This document shows, one piece after another, positions 16,578 to 25,149 of a stretch of DNA of 37,133 nt (the stretch's first letter is position 1; each line of letters opens with the position of its first letter). The DNA comes from a virus. The translations under genes were made by a program, and so were the position numbers. The stretch is taken from the IMG/VR virus record IMGVR_UViG_3300023179_005649, positions 1-37,133 of that record; one strand, given 5' to 3'. The notes beneath the pieces are model-generated. The model saw only the letters and a program-made list of their open reading frames with translations, was not told where the DNA came from and ran no database searches.

Positions 16578-18239
16578 CTAGCTTTTCTTTTTGCGGGCGG
16601 TCTTGTTTTTCAGGCCGATGGCCTTGGCCACCATGTCCAGCTCCTTGTCGGACAGCTGCAGATCCGGATCGTCCTTCATGGTAAACGCCTCCGTCCTTTG
16701 CCCCACCGCCTCTTGCCCCACAGCACTATCCAACTTTTCATGGATAGCCGAATCCGCTGGGGCCACCTCAATCGGCGCGCTCATATTGATCGTCACCGTT
16801 GCGGCCGCCAGCTCCGGCGCGGGCGTCTGAGCCGGCGCCTCGTCGGCCGGAGGCGCGCTGGGCGGCGTCACCGCCGGTGCGGCCGGCTTGCCGGTGTTTT
16901 GAATTTCAGACATATCCACCCCGGCCTCGGTGGCCTTTTGGCGGATGTAGACCTGCTCGGCCACGCGCTGATCCACGATCTCCTGCCAATCGTACCCGCC
17001 CTCGGCCGCGATCTGGGACAGGGTGATGGTGCCCAGCTTTAGGTTTTCCCGGTCGGCCGCGCTGTCGCGGCCGGCGTCGATCGTCGTGCGTTTCGGCGTG
17101 TGGTACACGGCCTGCCACCAGCGGTCCATCCCGCGGGGCGGCGTCAGGTCGCCGCGCTTGATCGCCTTGGCCAGCGCCCACAGGCGCACCCGGGAGACCA
17201 TCTGCGTGATCACCGCCTGGCTAATCTCATCGAAACGCCGCTGCGCCTGCGCCAGCACAAACCGCTGGGAGGGTCCGGACAAGTCCGCCTTCCAGAGATA
17301 CTCGTACGGCAGGCCCAGTCCGGATGCCACCGCGCGCAGAAACTGGTCCATGAAGTCCGACAAATTCGGGCTGGGCCGGTCGTCCTTGATCTCGCGGATC
17401 TTGCGGCCGCTGGGCACGTTCCAGATTGCGCCGGATCCAAAGATCCGGTCGGTGGTGATGCCGTTATCGGTGGTGGTTTCGGGTCCGAAAAATCCGGCGC
17501 TCCCCTCGCCCTCCAGGGCCAGACCGATGGTGGAGGCGCGTTTCACGCTCACCATGGTGTTGCTCAAAATCTCCTCGCGGTCCTGGATGAGGTTGAGGCA
17601 GGTGACTAGGCGGGAAAGGCTGCGCAGCTCGTCGGCGCGGTCGCGTTCCGCCAGCACGATCAGGTCCGGGGACTGCACCTCGGTGAATTTATCGCCGTCG
17701 CCCAGGTTGATGTAGTAGGAGAGCGGGCGGCCCTGCGGGTTGACCCGGACGCCGTCCACCACGCGCTTTTCGCTGTTGAGGTAAGGCGGGGTTTCGCAGC
17801 GGTGCGCCTCGACCATCTGCAGCTGGGGCCAGTCGCCGTTCTCCCCGGCGCTCGTCAAAATTAGGAACACCTCGTTGTCTCGCAGCATGGTGCGGGTGGC
17901 GACCTGTTGCATGGTGTTAAAATCCAGCAGGCCGCGGACGTCGCAGCTACCCGTCCAGGTGTCGAACCATTCCTCGGTGGCGCGGTTCCAGCCCTCGTCG
18001 GCGGTGCGGGCTTGGCATTTGATCCCAGGACCGATGGAGTTGCGCACCATGCAGTCGATCGCCCCGCGGACGACCGGGCTGTTGTAGAACCAGTAGCGGG
18101 CCAGGCCGAGGACCTGCTTGCGCGATTGGGTGGTGACATCGGTCCGGGTGTCCTGCGGCTGGGCGTAGATGTACTGCCGCTGGCTGAAGTCTGCGGTCCC
18201 GGCGCGGACGATCCGGCCAATCCAGGATCCGATGTTCAT
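16578..18239 (-). CDS. Portal protein (lambda gpB-like family)
   Basis: The 553-aa product has sequence typical of the lambda-family portal: RYWFYNSPVVRGAIDCMVR near residue 50, IGPGIKCQAR, then RTMLRDNEVFLIL, and later LPYEYLWKADLSGPSQRFVL. The portal forms the ring through which DNA is packaged. The last 110 residues are Pro/Ala-rich and end in a Lys-rich tail (NKTARKKKS), which looks like a flexible extension. Start ATG 18239 overlaps the upstream stop (ATGA). Confidence 0.9.
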   Translation of the reverse strand: MNIGSWIGRIVRAGTADFSQRQYIYAQPQDTRTDVTTQSRKQVLGLARYWFYNSPVVRGAIDCMVRNSIGPGIKCQARTADEGWNRATEEWFDTWTGSCDVRGLLDFNTMQQVATRTMLRDNEVFLILTSAGENGDWPQLQMVEAHRCETPPYLNSEKRVVDGVRVNPQGRPLSYYINLGDGDKFTEVQSPDLIVLAERDRADELRSLSRLVTCLNLIQDREEILSNTMVSVKRASTIGLALEGEGSAGFFGPETTTDNGITTDRIFGSGAIWNVPSGRKIREIKDDRPSPNLSDFMDQFLRAVASGLGLPYEYLWKADLSGPSQRFVLAQAQRRFDEISQAVITQMVSRVRLWALAKAIKRGDLTPPRGMDRWWQAVYHTPKRTTIDAGRDSAADRENLKLGTITLSQIAAEGGYDWQEIVDQRVAEQVYIRQKATEAGVDMSEIQNTGKPAAPAVTPPSAPPADEAPAQTPAPELAAATVTINMSAPIEVAPADSAIHEKLDSAVGQEAVGQRTEAFTMKDDPDLQLSDKELDMVAKAIGLKNKTARKKKS

Positions 18240-18565
18240 GGATAGATCGGCAGCATGCTGCCAAAATTGGGATAGCTGACCTGGCCGGTGGATTTGGTCA
18301 GGTAATTTTCAAGCTCTGCGCTGGTGGTGAAGTCCTTGACGCGGGTCCAAAGCTCATAGGCCGCCTGGGCGATGTTTCCTGGGTTCATGCCCGGCTGCAG
18401 TTGATAGGAAAACGATTTGCCGGCCACGGAGGCGGAGACCATCACTTTTCCCCCGTTGTTGAATGTGCCGTATTGGTTGGCGGCAATGGCTTCAAGGGCA
18501 AGGCGCGTCGCAACCGGATCCTTCGCCGATTGAATCCAAAGGGAAAAAAGCAGCCCTCGCTCCAC
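18236..18565 (-). CDS. Small head-module protein, unknown function
   Basis: The 109-aa product starts with GTG at 18565 after an AAAGG site. It sits between large terminase and portal, where lambda-like phages have gpW. The sequence (KVMVSASVAGKSFSYQL, then AAYELWTRVKDFTTS) does not clearly match gpW. It could be a connector or packaging factor. Confidence 0.65.
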   Translation of the reverse strand: MERGLLFSLWIQSAKDPVATRLALEAIAANQYGTFNNGGKVMVSASVAGKSFSYQLQPGMNPGNIAQAAYELWTRVKDFTTSAELENYLTKSTGQVSYPNFGSMLPIYP

Positions 18566-18580
18566 GCGCCTTTAGTGGTG

Positions 18581-20314
18581 TCAAGCATCGGGCTTCTCCA
18601 TGGCGGCCTCGGCAGCGATGACTTTGCCGTAGACGGCAAATCCGGCCAGGTAGGTTTCGCAGTCGTACAGGTGGTCGGGCCGGTGCTTGACCCGGATCCA
18701 TTCGTACAGATCCTTGCCGGTCTTTCGGTTCACCCGGTGCACCTTCTTGTGGCTGGCCATGTGCTCGCGGTACTCCGGGCTGACGTCATGCGCCACCTCC
18801 CACATCGGCCCCTGCCCCCGGCGCAGCCATGCCAAGAGATCCTGGCACCCGGGGCTGGATAGGAGGAGCAGCTGGCAGCCGGCATCGGTGGGCTGGATGG
18901 AGCTGTGGACGGATTTCATCCGCATCCCCCGGTCCTCCACTAGAAAGTGCGGCCGCTCCTCGCCCTTGATGGCCGTCCACCCGTAGCGAGCGGCGATGCG
19001 GTAGGTGTCTTGGGTTTCGTAGCCGGAGTCGATCGCCACGTGGCGGGGCTGGATCCGGTGCTCGGCCATCAGCTGGGCCACATCCTCGATCGTTCGCCGG
19101 CGCCCCTCGTCAAACAAGCGGCTGGTACCGTCCCGGGCAAAGGCCCGGATCACGTACCAGTATTCGTCGATCTGCCGGTCAATCGCTGCCAGCAAGATGT
19201 GATCCTTGTCCCATGGCTGCTTCTTGGCAAAGGCTCCCGGCGGGATGGCGGCCGCCTCGTCGTCGTCAAACTGGTCCTCCCAAGGCAACGCGCACCAGCC
19301 GTTCACCCATCCCTGCAGGCCGTGCAGGTAGTGTTTTTCGGTCAGGAACTTTTTGGCCGTCTCACCGAATCCAATGTTGCTGTACCAGCTGGGCAACCGG
19401 AAGGATCGGTGACCCGGATCCGCGTGAGGGTTGCCGGCGACCCACTTTCCCTGCTCGATCGCCTTGCGACGATGCCCCTCGCCCCACGGCTCTTTGCATT
19501 TCGTGCAATGGTAAACGGCGGATTCCGTCACCCGTTTTAGATCCCACTTACCGTCATCGGATCTTGCACCCTCGTCCCATTTAATCTGCCCGAACTCCAT
19601 GGCCTGCCGCTCGCCGCAGGCGTGGCAGGGCACGTGGAAAGTCTCCTGCGTTCCGGCCTGGTAGTTTTGCCAGATGTCGCCGGTGTTAAGCGTGGGCGTG
19701 CTGGTCAGGACGTGCTTGCGCCCCGGGAACGCCTTGGTCCGCTCCAGCGCCAGGTTGTAGGCGGCGGCCTCCTTTTCGGTGGGCGGTGCAAACTTGTCCA
19801 GCTCGTCCAGCACGGCAATGCAGATGGGCCGGCTGGAAATGTTGGCCGGGCTGTTGCTGCCGACCAGTGAAAGCGTCATCGTCGAAAATTGCATTTCCAA
19901 AATCTTGAAATCGTCCATGTCGTGCGGAAACAGGGACCGCACCGACCTGCACTTTTGAAAAATCGGCGTCAGCCTTGTCTCGCTGTAGCTTCTAGCCAGA
20001 TCGGCGTTAGGCATGACTAGCAGCGCCGGTGCTGGGTCGTTGGCAATCCGGTAGGCCAGCCAGACCGCCAGCGTCAGCGTCTTTCCGGTCTGACTTCCCC
20101 AGCAAAGCGTGACGGTGTGCACGCCCGGATCCGCCAAGGCTTCCAGCACGCCCCGGACGTATGGCGTCCAGCTGGTGCTGTAGAGTCCCGGCCGCGCCGT
20201 CAGCCGGCTGTCCAGCTGGATGTTCCGCTCCGTCCATTCAATCACACTGGGCGGCTTTTCATAATGCCACCTCGCCCTAGCGCGCCGGCGCAGCTCCTCC
20301 TGCGCCCCAGTCAC
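18581..20314 (-). CDS. Terminase large subunit, GpA-like
   Basis: The 577-aa product carries the ATPase motor: CWGSQTGKTLTLAVW (Walker A) near residue 70 and CIAVLDELDKF (Walker B) near residue 168. The C-terminal half has LAAIDRQIDEYWYVIRAF and HVAIDSGYETQDT, fitting the RNase H-like nuclease with Asp ligands. This is the GpA family used by lambda-type phages, which cut at cos sites. The GTG start overlaps the small-subunit stop (GTGA). Confidence 0.92.
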   Translation of the reverse strand: MTGAQEELRRRARARWHYEKPPSVIEWTERNIQLDSRLTARPGLYSTSWTPYVRGVLEALADPGVHTVTLCWGSQTGKTLTLAVWLAYRIANDPAPALLVMPNADLARSYSETRLTPIFQKCRSVRSLFPHDMDDFKILEMQFSTMTLSLVGSNSPANISSRPICIAVLDELDKFAPPTEKEAAAYNLALERTKAFPGRKHVLTSTPTLNTGDIWQNYQAGTQETFHVPCHACGERQAMEFGQIKWDEGARSDDGKWDLKRVTESAVYHCTKCKEPWGEGHRRKAIEQGKWVAGNPHADPGHRSFRLPSWYSNIGFGETAKKFLTEKHYLHGLQGWVNGWCALPWEDQFDDDEAAAIPPGAFAKKQPWDKDHILLAAIDRQIDEYWYVIRAFARDGTSRLFDEGRRRTIEDVAQLMAEHRIQPRHVAIDSGYETQDTYRIAARYGWTAIKGEERPHFLVEDRGMRMKSVHSSIQPTDAGCQLLLLSSPGCQDLLAWLRRGQGPMWEVAHDVSPEYREHMASHKKVHRVNRKTGKDLYEWIRVKHRPDHLYDCETYLAGFAVYGKVIAAEAAMEKPDA

Positions 20315-20790
20315 AGCGCCGCCTCGACCTGCCGCATAATCTGCCCAACCTCCCCCTCCACCTCGGCCTCCACCTCCGCGGCCGGCTTGTTTGCGCAGAT
20401 TGGCGCCAGCCGCTTGGCCATCCCCTTAAGAAGCGGGATCAGGGCGTTGTCCCTAGCGGCCGCCAGCTTGTCCGCCTCGTCCACAGGCACCATCGTCCCC
20501 TCCGCCTGGTCGATCTCTGGGCGGTCGCCCTTCATCCGGCGTAGCGCTTCAACCACCTTGGTGTAGTTGGCAATCAGCTCCGACCGGTCCGCCCTTGTGT
20601 CGTCCTTTGCACTCTCGCCCAAGCTGGCTGCCAGATCCTCCAGCCGCTTGATTTCCAGATCCAGTCCGCCGCCCTTGGCCTTGACCAGCGGCTGAGCCGG
20701 CGCAGCCGCCCGCTTCCGGTAGGCGGTCGCCCTAGACTGGCCCGTGGCCTTCATGGCCCTAGCCACGTCGTGGTTCCTAGATCTACCCAT
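20311..20790 (-). CDS. Terminase small subunit
   Basis: The 159-aa product has an N-terminal helix-turn-helix-like segment (HDVARAMKATGQSRATAYRK), then helices and an acidic C-terminus (VEAEVEGEVGQIMRQ). DNA-recognition subunits of terminases have this layout and are encoded just before the large subunit, as here. There is no clear Shine-Dalgarno before the ATG at 20790, and TTG or GTG alternatives are not better. Confidence 0.75.
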   Translation of the reverse strand: MGRSRNHDVARAMKATGQSRATAYRKRAAAPAQPLVKAKGGGLDLEIKRLEDLAASLGESAKDDTRADRSELIANYTKVVEALRRMKGDRPEIDQAEGTMVPVDEADKLAAARDNALIPLLKGMAKRLAPICANKPAAEVEAEVEGEVGQIMRQVEAAL

Positions 20791-20891
20791 GAGACACTAT
20801 TGTTTAAGGGCTACACTCAAGAAATTGACGGGAGTCGTCGCCACCGCGGGCTGTAGCCGCCTTAAAGGTTCCCTATGAAAGCCCTTGTAAG
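20791..20891. other. Intergenic region upstream of terminase (possible cos/late promoter)
   Basis: These 101 bases separate the early operon from the packaging genes. They hold a short GC-rich inverted repeat around 20846-20860. In lambda-like phages the cos site lies just before the small terminase gene, so this is the natural place to look. No definite promoter or cos motif can be read by eye. Confidence 0.35.
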
Positions 20892-21386
20892 TCATTGGCA
20901 TACTCCGGCTGGCGGAACGACCAACTCAGTCATCCCCGAGTGCAGTGCCACAGACCTTTTTTCTTTGTAGCTCTCATAAGGAAGCCACCACATTTTTTCA
21001 GGAACTTTGTTTTCATATATACCCACGCATACAAAGTAATCAGCTTCGGCAGATTGGGTTTTGCACTTATCCATACCCGCGCGGACTCTCCATGGGCTGG
21101 TGGTCCATAATGTAAACGTGTGGCCTCCGTTACATAGATTTGCTGTCTTTATATGTATTCTTAAAAAACCAGAGGATGATTCAATAATCCTATCCACTCT
21201 AGCGTTCTGAGCCGTCGGGGCATAGACGCAAACGTCGTGAGTTAGGCACCATAGATCAAAATACGTTTCCCCGATTGATCCAACTAGGCTGTTGTGCCCA
21301 GTTGTTTTGATAGCGGTCGACGTTGTCTCAGTATCAAGTTGATCCTGAAATAAAGCCGACTGCACACTAACAGTTGTCGAGCTCAA
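20892..21386 (-). CDS. PD-(D/E)XK endonuclease-like protein
   Basis: The 164-aa product has the order of a PD-(D/E)XK nuclease: SLVGSIGETYFDLW (Glu in helix 1), then ARVDRIIE (Asp), then LRIHIKTANL (the xxK strand). This arrangement resembles small standalone endonucleases of the PDDEXK_11 type. It overlaps its upstream neighbour (ATGA). The DNA is AT-rich (about 35% GC around 21120), unlike the core genes, so it may be recently acquired. A defence, anti-host or recombination role is possible. Confidence 0.65.
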   Translation of the reverse strand: MSSTTVSVQSALFQDQLDTETTSTAIKTTGHNSLVGSIGETYFDLWCLTHDVCVYAPTAQNARVDRIIESSSGFLRIHIKTANLCNGGHTFTLWTTSPWRVRAGMDKCKTQSAEADYFVCVGIYENKVPEKMWWLPYESYKEKRSVALHSGMTELVVPPAGVCQ

Positions 21387-21883
21387 CGACTTAGTTCCTC
21401 GTACGCTTCGACGATTGGCTTGGCTTCGCGTAGGAATTGCTTGCGAAGATCGTCCTCTTGCTTAATGCGTCGCAAGCCTCTACTTGCAAGCCATTGAGAT
21501 ACTTGAATTACCTTAGTCAGAAAAGGTTTAGGCTCAGACGGTTCGCTGGTTGTTATGGGATCAGGCAAAAGGCCGACCCAGAGGAATCCCTGCCTAACAG
21601 AGGATGACTCACCGCTTTCTATTTTTTCTTGATGATTGGCAACCCTTTCGAATCTCTTGCTTTGCTCATCAGTAATATCAGCCTCCTTGCATAACCTTGC
21701 AACGTCAGTTCCAGATTTGCGCGCGTTAATAATAAAGCGGCCTGCTTGCGCAGCGATGCCTAACGTTTCTCCGGCTAGTCTTAATGTTTCGTCGCGCTTT
21801 TCGTGGAACTTATCCACTAAGGCAACAAATGTGTTTGCTGTTTTTGCCCAAGACTGGGTGCTTATCTCTTTACTGGTTTGCAT
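21383..21883 (-). CDS. Helical accessory protein, unknown (DUF3102-like region)
   Basis: The 166-aa product is mainly helical: TANTFVALVDKFHEKRDE, then RLAGETLGIAAQAGRFI and RLCKEADITDEQSKRFERV. The arrangement resembles phage/plasmid DUF3102-type proteins with a small DNA-binding-like unit, but weakly. It overlaps the gene at 21862 by 22 bases and is coupled to the nuclease downstream. It shares the AT-rich composition of that gene, so the two may travel as a pair. Confidence 0.6.
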   Translation of the reverse strand: MQTSKEISTQSWAKTANTFVALVDKFHEKRDETLRLAGETLGIAAQAGRFIINARKSGTDVARLCKEADITDEQSKRFERVANHQEKIESGESSSVRQGFLWVGLLPDPITTSEPSEPKPFLTKVIQVSQWLASRGLRRIKQEDDLRKQFLREAKPIVEAYEELSR

Positions 21884-22347
21884 TTCTTTATGCCTTTCGT
21901 CAGCGCAGATAGGTTAAATTTAGGCGTCTCACGCCTGCGCTTGGCGTGGTGCGCCCTTGCCCTGTGTTCGTAAGACTTTCTGGCCTTCTCGCTCTTAGCC
22001 GAACGGAACCGAATCCCCAGCCGGTCGGCCACATCCAGTGCCTTTTTGCTGACCGCCTGCTTGGTTATGTTGAAGCGCTTGGCCACGCTGGTCATGGACT
22101 CCGTGGACCGGTTCAGCACGATCGACAACACCGCTTGGTCCAGCGTGTCGGTCATCTGCTGCATGGACGTATGCTCCGGGGCTTTGGCCATCAGGTAGTC
22201 AATTACCAGCACCGTGTTAGTCACCCCGCAGGTCGTGACCGTGATGGTCGAAAATGCCTCTTTAACCAGATCCCGCAGGCTGTCGATCCGCATGCTGACA
22301 TGCGCCTCCCCTGACGGCAGGCGCTCGATCAACTCCTGATCCATCAT
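21862..22347 (-). CDS. HTH DNA-binding protein next to iteron region
   Basis: The 161-aa product has a C-terminal helix-turn-helix (SMTSVAKRFNITKQAVSKKA) followed by a strongly basic tail (KSYEHRARAHHAKRRRE). The HTH pattern is like sigma region 4 or other phage regulators. It is encoded directly beside the TACTGCAC repeat cluster (22370-22498) and could bind it, as an origin-binding protein or repressor. That link is inferred from position. An alternative start is the second Met. Confidence 0.7.
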   Translation of the reverse strand: MMDQELIERLPSGEAHVSMRIDSLRDLVKEAFSTITVTTCGVTNTVLVIDYLMAKAPEHTSMQQMTDTLDQAVLSIVLNRSTESMTSVAKRFNITKQAVSKKALDVADRLGIRFRSAKSEKARKSYEHRARAHHAKRRRETPKFNLSALTKGIKKCKPVKR

Positions 22348-22369
22348 ACGCCACCCCTATCCCAGAGCT

Positions 22370-22498
22370 GGTGCAGTATTCCCTTGTCGATTACTGCACC
22401 AGTGCAGTGTTGGTGCAATAATTGCCCATAAAGGGCAATATTACTGCACCCAACCAATTTCGAATACTGCACTAGTGCACAATTCGAATACTGCACTA
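22370..22498. repeat. Iteron-like repeat cluster: candidate replication origin or operator
   Basis: The 153-base gap between the primase-helicase and the HTH gene holds five TACTGCAC boxes: plus strand at 22392, 22442, 22465 and 22489, minus strand at 22371-22378. Degenerate copies lie at 22402 and 22413. A 16-bp direct repeat TTCGAATACTGCACTA occurs at 22459 and 22483, 24 bp apart. TGCACTAGTGCA and CTGCACCAGTGCAG are palindromic, and ATTGCCC/GGGCAAT at 22421-22439 forms a hairpin. The region is AT-rich. This is the texture of an iteron origin or a multi-site operator. Confidence 0.75.
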
Positions 22499-22500
22499 AA

Positions 22501-24453
22501 TTAAAAGGGCTCATTATCCCCCTTGGCCGTGTCATTTTGGCCCTCGTTTTGTTGACAGTGCTCTTTAAATCTCGCCTTGGCCTGCCGCTCCCCCAGCCCT
22601 GTTTTCTTGCAAATCCAGTCAATTACCTCGCCGTAAGGTTTATCCATCGGCACCTTGCCCCAGTCGATTTCCGTCCGCCTTGGCCCTGGCTTGCCCTTCT
22701 CCGGCTGCCCTGCCTCCACCCACGCCAGCCCATGGTCCGAGTGCCTAAGAAACACAAACGGGTGCACAGCAGCCTTTGTCGCGCAAATTTCGCCCGCCCT
22801 GTGCGATTGTTGCAGGCCACTACGCTTTCCCCGCTTCGATACCTCCAGCCTGTAAATGTCCGTGCCCTCCTCATCCTGACCTGCCGGGGCCAAGGTCACC
22901 ACCGCCCGGGCCCAGTTGGTCAACTCCGACGATCCAAAGCCGCTGTACGCCTTGTCGTGGCCCGTGTAGCCCGTCCCGTCACGGGTGGGCTTGGGCGTGT
23001 GGTGGATCAGCATCCAGCTGAACTGGCTGGCCAAGGCTAAGGGGTTCAGCCGATTCCGCAAAAATCCGCCCGCCGTCTCCTGGCTGGACAGGTCGCCCCC
23101 GATAAACGCCAGCAACGGATCCGCCCAAAACAGGTCCGGCCGGTACTTTTCCGCCAGCCGCCTTGCCCGGTCCACAAACACCTCCCCCGTGCTGGTGCAG
23201 TCCCGGACGATATGCACGTTGGTAATCACCATGGCCATCTCCTCCGGGCTTAACTGCATCGCCCTGACCACCCCGGCCGCCGCCTCTGCCACGTCGCCCA
23301 GGTCGTTCTCAGCCTGCACGATCAGGCTGCGCAGCCCGTCCCCCTTGGGCGTGATGCCAAAAAAAGACCGCCCCACCGCCCAAGTGATGGCCGCCTGCAG
23401 GCACAGCACGCTCTTACCCAGCCCGCTGGATCCCACCCACAAAGCCGATCCGCCCCGGCAGATCCACCTCTTGCCCAGTAACGTTGTCGGATCCGCCTCC
23501 TCCTTAAAGTTGAGCAGCTCCTCCCACTTGTACGGCTCGGGAATGTCCCCATAGACCGTCCACTCCTTCCACTGCAGGTAGGTCAGCGTCGGTGCCCCGC
23601 ACTCCACCAGCTCCTGCTTCTGGCCCGTGGCCGTCCGGACCGCCCCCGGAAGACGCGACAACCGCCCCGGATCCTTGTTGGCCGCGTCCGGCTTGGCGTG
23701 GGCGATGTGCTTGTAAATAAAGTCCACCCGGTCGCGAAACTCCACCTCGCTCTGCGCGTCCACCGTCACCCACCCGTGCAGGCTTCGGCCGCCAGACCGG
23801 ATGATGCAGCTCGTCGGCAGCCCCGCCTTCTTTAAAAACGCCCACTGCTCGTCCAGCGTGCTTTCATCAAACTCCACCAGGCAATGCCTCCACCTGGTAA
23901 TGTGCTCCGCCTTGCGCCCCTTGCCGTTGTTGGGATTGATCGAGCAGTACACCCCCCCCGCATCCCCCTGCCACTTCTCCAGCCCCCCGTCCTTAAACAG
24001 CTCGATCCACTCCTCCCTCGTCCGGTTCTCCCCCGCCCCGTCCGGCCGCTCCCGGTCCCCGTCGTGGATCGACCGGCAGATGTTGATGTGTTCCCCCAGC
24101 TCAAAGCACGTGGCCAGAAACTTCTCCACCGGCGTCTCCCCCACGCTCTGCGGCATCGGCGGCACCGGCATCTCGTGGCGCATGATCGTCAGTCCCTGCA
24201 GCTGGTACTTGCTCGCCGGCCGCCAAGGCTCCCGGGCCGGCCTCGCATACACGCTCTTGACCACGCTGACCGCCTCCCGCTGCGTCAGCCCGTTCTTGCG
24301 CGCCCACTCGTCCGCCTCCGTCTCCGCCTCCGCGGCCGGCATGCCCTGGTCGCGCAGCTGGCAGACCAGCTTGAACAGGCTGGTGTTTCGCGTGCCCTCC
24401 TCCGCGCCATGCTGGCGGATCGCCTCCGCCGCCGGGGCCAACGCCACCGTCAC
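22501..24453 (-). CDS. Primase-helicase fusion (RepA/AAA-type)
   Basis: The 650-aa product starts with GTG overlapping the previous stop (GTGA). The N-terminal half includes RWRHCLVEFDESTLDEQW and SCIIRSGGRSLHGWVTVDA, a pattern of archaeo-eukaryotic-type primase or prim-pol-like domains. The second half is a RecA-like ATPase of the RepA/AAA_25 kind: ALWVGSSGLGKSVLCLQ (Walker A, near residue 340), DLFWADPLLAFIGG (Walker B) and MLIHHTPKP. A C-terminal domain follows and ends NDTAKGDNEPF. It should prime and unwind DNA at the phage origin, probably at the adjacent repeats. Confidence 0.85.
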   Translation of the reverse strand: MTVALAPAAEAIRQHGAEEGTRNTSLFKLVCQLRDQGMPAAEAETEADEWARKNGLTQREAVSVVKSVYARPAREPWRPASKYQLQGLTIMRHEMPVPPMPQSVGETPVEKFLATCFELGEHINICRSIHDGDRERPDGAGENRTREEWIELFKDGGLEKWQGDAGGVYCSINPNNGKGRKAEHITRWRHCLVEFDESTLDEQWAFLKKAGLPTSCIIRSGGRSLHGWVTVDAQSEVEFRDRVDFIYKHIAHAKPDAANKDPGRLSRLPGAVRTATGQKQELVECGAPTLTYLQWKEWTVYGDIPEPYKWEELLNFKEEADPTTLLGKRWICRGGSALWVGSSGLGKSVLCLQAAITWAVGRSFFGITPKGDGLRSLIVQAENDLGDVAEAAAGVVRAMQLSPEEMAMVITNVHIVRDCTSTGEVFVDRARRLAEKYRPDLFWADPLLAFIGGDLSSQETAGGFLRNRLNPLALASQFSWMLIHHTPKPTRDGTGYTGHDKAYSGFGSSELTNWARAVVTLAPAGQDEEGTDIYRLEVSKRGKRSGLQQSHRAGEICATKAAVHPFVFLRHSDHGLAWVEAGQPEKGKPGPRRTEIDWGKVPMDKPYGEVIDWICKKTGLGERQAKARFKEHCQQNEGQNDTAKGDNEPF

Positions 24454-24668
24454 GGCTTGGCCGCCTTGGCCTTGAGGTCGCGCTCCTGGTATTTCTCGGC
24501 CCGCTTCAGCAGCTCCTTGATGACCACGTGCCCCAGCTCAAAACATTCCAAGGCCCTTTGCAGTTTCCAGTGAAGGCCGATCGCCATGTCGCCCTTCATC
24601 GCCTCGCGCAGCTTGGCAATGCCTCGGCGCTGGCAGTCGTCAGTGCAGCGGATGCGTTTTACGGACAT
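24450..24668 (-). CDS. Small helical protein, unknown
   Basis: The 72-aa product is taken from ATG 24668 (MSVKRIRCTDDCQRRG) with GGAG 8 bases upstream. It overlaps the end of the HNH gene by 10 bases. It carries two Cys residues near the N-terminus and a charged C-terminal helix (KELLKRAEKYQERDLKAK). It lies just before the primase-helicase and may be a replication accessory. Confidence 0.6.
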   Translation of the reverse strand: MSVKRIRCTDDCQRRGIAKLREAMKGDMAIGLHWKLQRALECFELGHVVIKELLKRAEKYQERDLKAKAAKP

Positions 24669-25021
24669 GGAAAAAGCTCCGGATGTGGGTCTATTTCCCC
24701 AACAAATACCTTCCCCCATCGAATCAAGGCTGCCCTGGAGTGCTGTCCCCTAAGATAAGTTCTTTTTGCATGGCAGTTCTTACAAACCACGTCGCACTTT
24801 TTTATTTCATTGTGGAGTTTTTCAACTGAATAAGAAGAGCAGTTGGAAATGTTAAAACATTTTACCTCGCCGTCTCTATGGTCAAAATCTAGGCACACGC
24901 CAGGGAGCTTTTGTCCGCAATCAGCACACCCTGCTTCCTCCTTAAATTTATTAAGGTCAGCAACTCGTTGCTTATGCTTCTTACTGCAGTAAGAACTGCG
25001 ATCTCTTCGGACCACACTCAC
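24659..25021 (-). CDS. HNH endonuclease
   Basis: The 120-aa product starts at a GTG overlapping the upstream stop (GTGA). It has the HNH zinc-finger core: EAGCADCGQK (CxxC), then CLDFDHRDGEVK (the catalytic Asp-His), then DVVCKNCHAKRTYL. Such enzymes are often homing nucleases or packaging helpers. Its DNA is about 35-40% GC against a GC-rich surrounding, suggesting transfer. It sits between replication genes rather than next to terminase, which favours a mobile homing role. Confidence 0.8.
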   Translation of the reverse strand: MSVVRRDRSSYCSKKHKQRVADLNKFKEEAGCADCGQKLPGVCLDFDHRDGEVKCFNISNCSSYSVEKLHNEIKKCDVVCKNCHAKRTYLRGQHSRAALIRWGKVFVGEIDPHPELFPCP

Positions 25022-25149
25022 GTCCACTGCCCCATCCCGTACCGCCCACGGTTGGCCTTGATCTGCTCGAGCACGCCGGCCCACTCCTCCGGCGTCCAGG
25101 AGGCGATGATGCGGGCGTCCCAAAACTTGATGAGTTGCGCCAGGCTCAC
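25018..25149 (-). CDS. Small protein, unknown (43 aa)
   Basis: This 43-aa frame starts with GTG at 25149, overlapping the upstream stop, and ends with a stop overlapping the HNH start (GTGA at both ends). The product MSLAQLIKFWDARIIASWTP followed by EEWAGVLEQIKANRGRYG looks like a natural two-helix protein. Without the coupling it would be easily missed. Confidence 0.6.
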   Translation of the reverse strand: MSLAQLIKFWDARIIASWTPEEWAGVLEQIKANRGRYGMGQWT

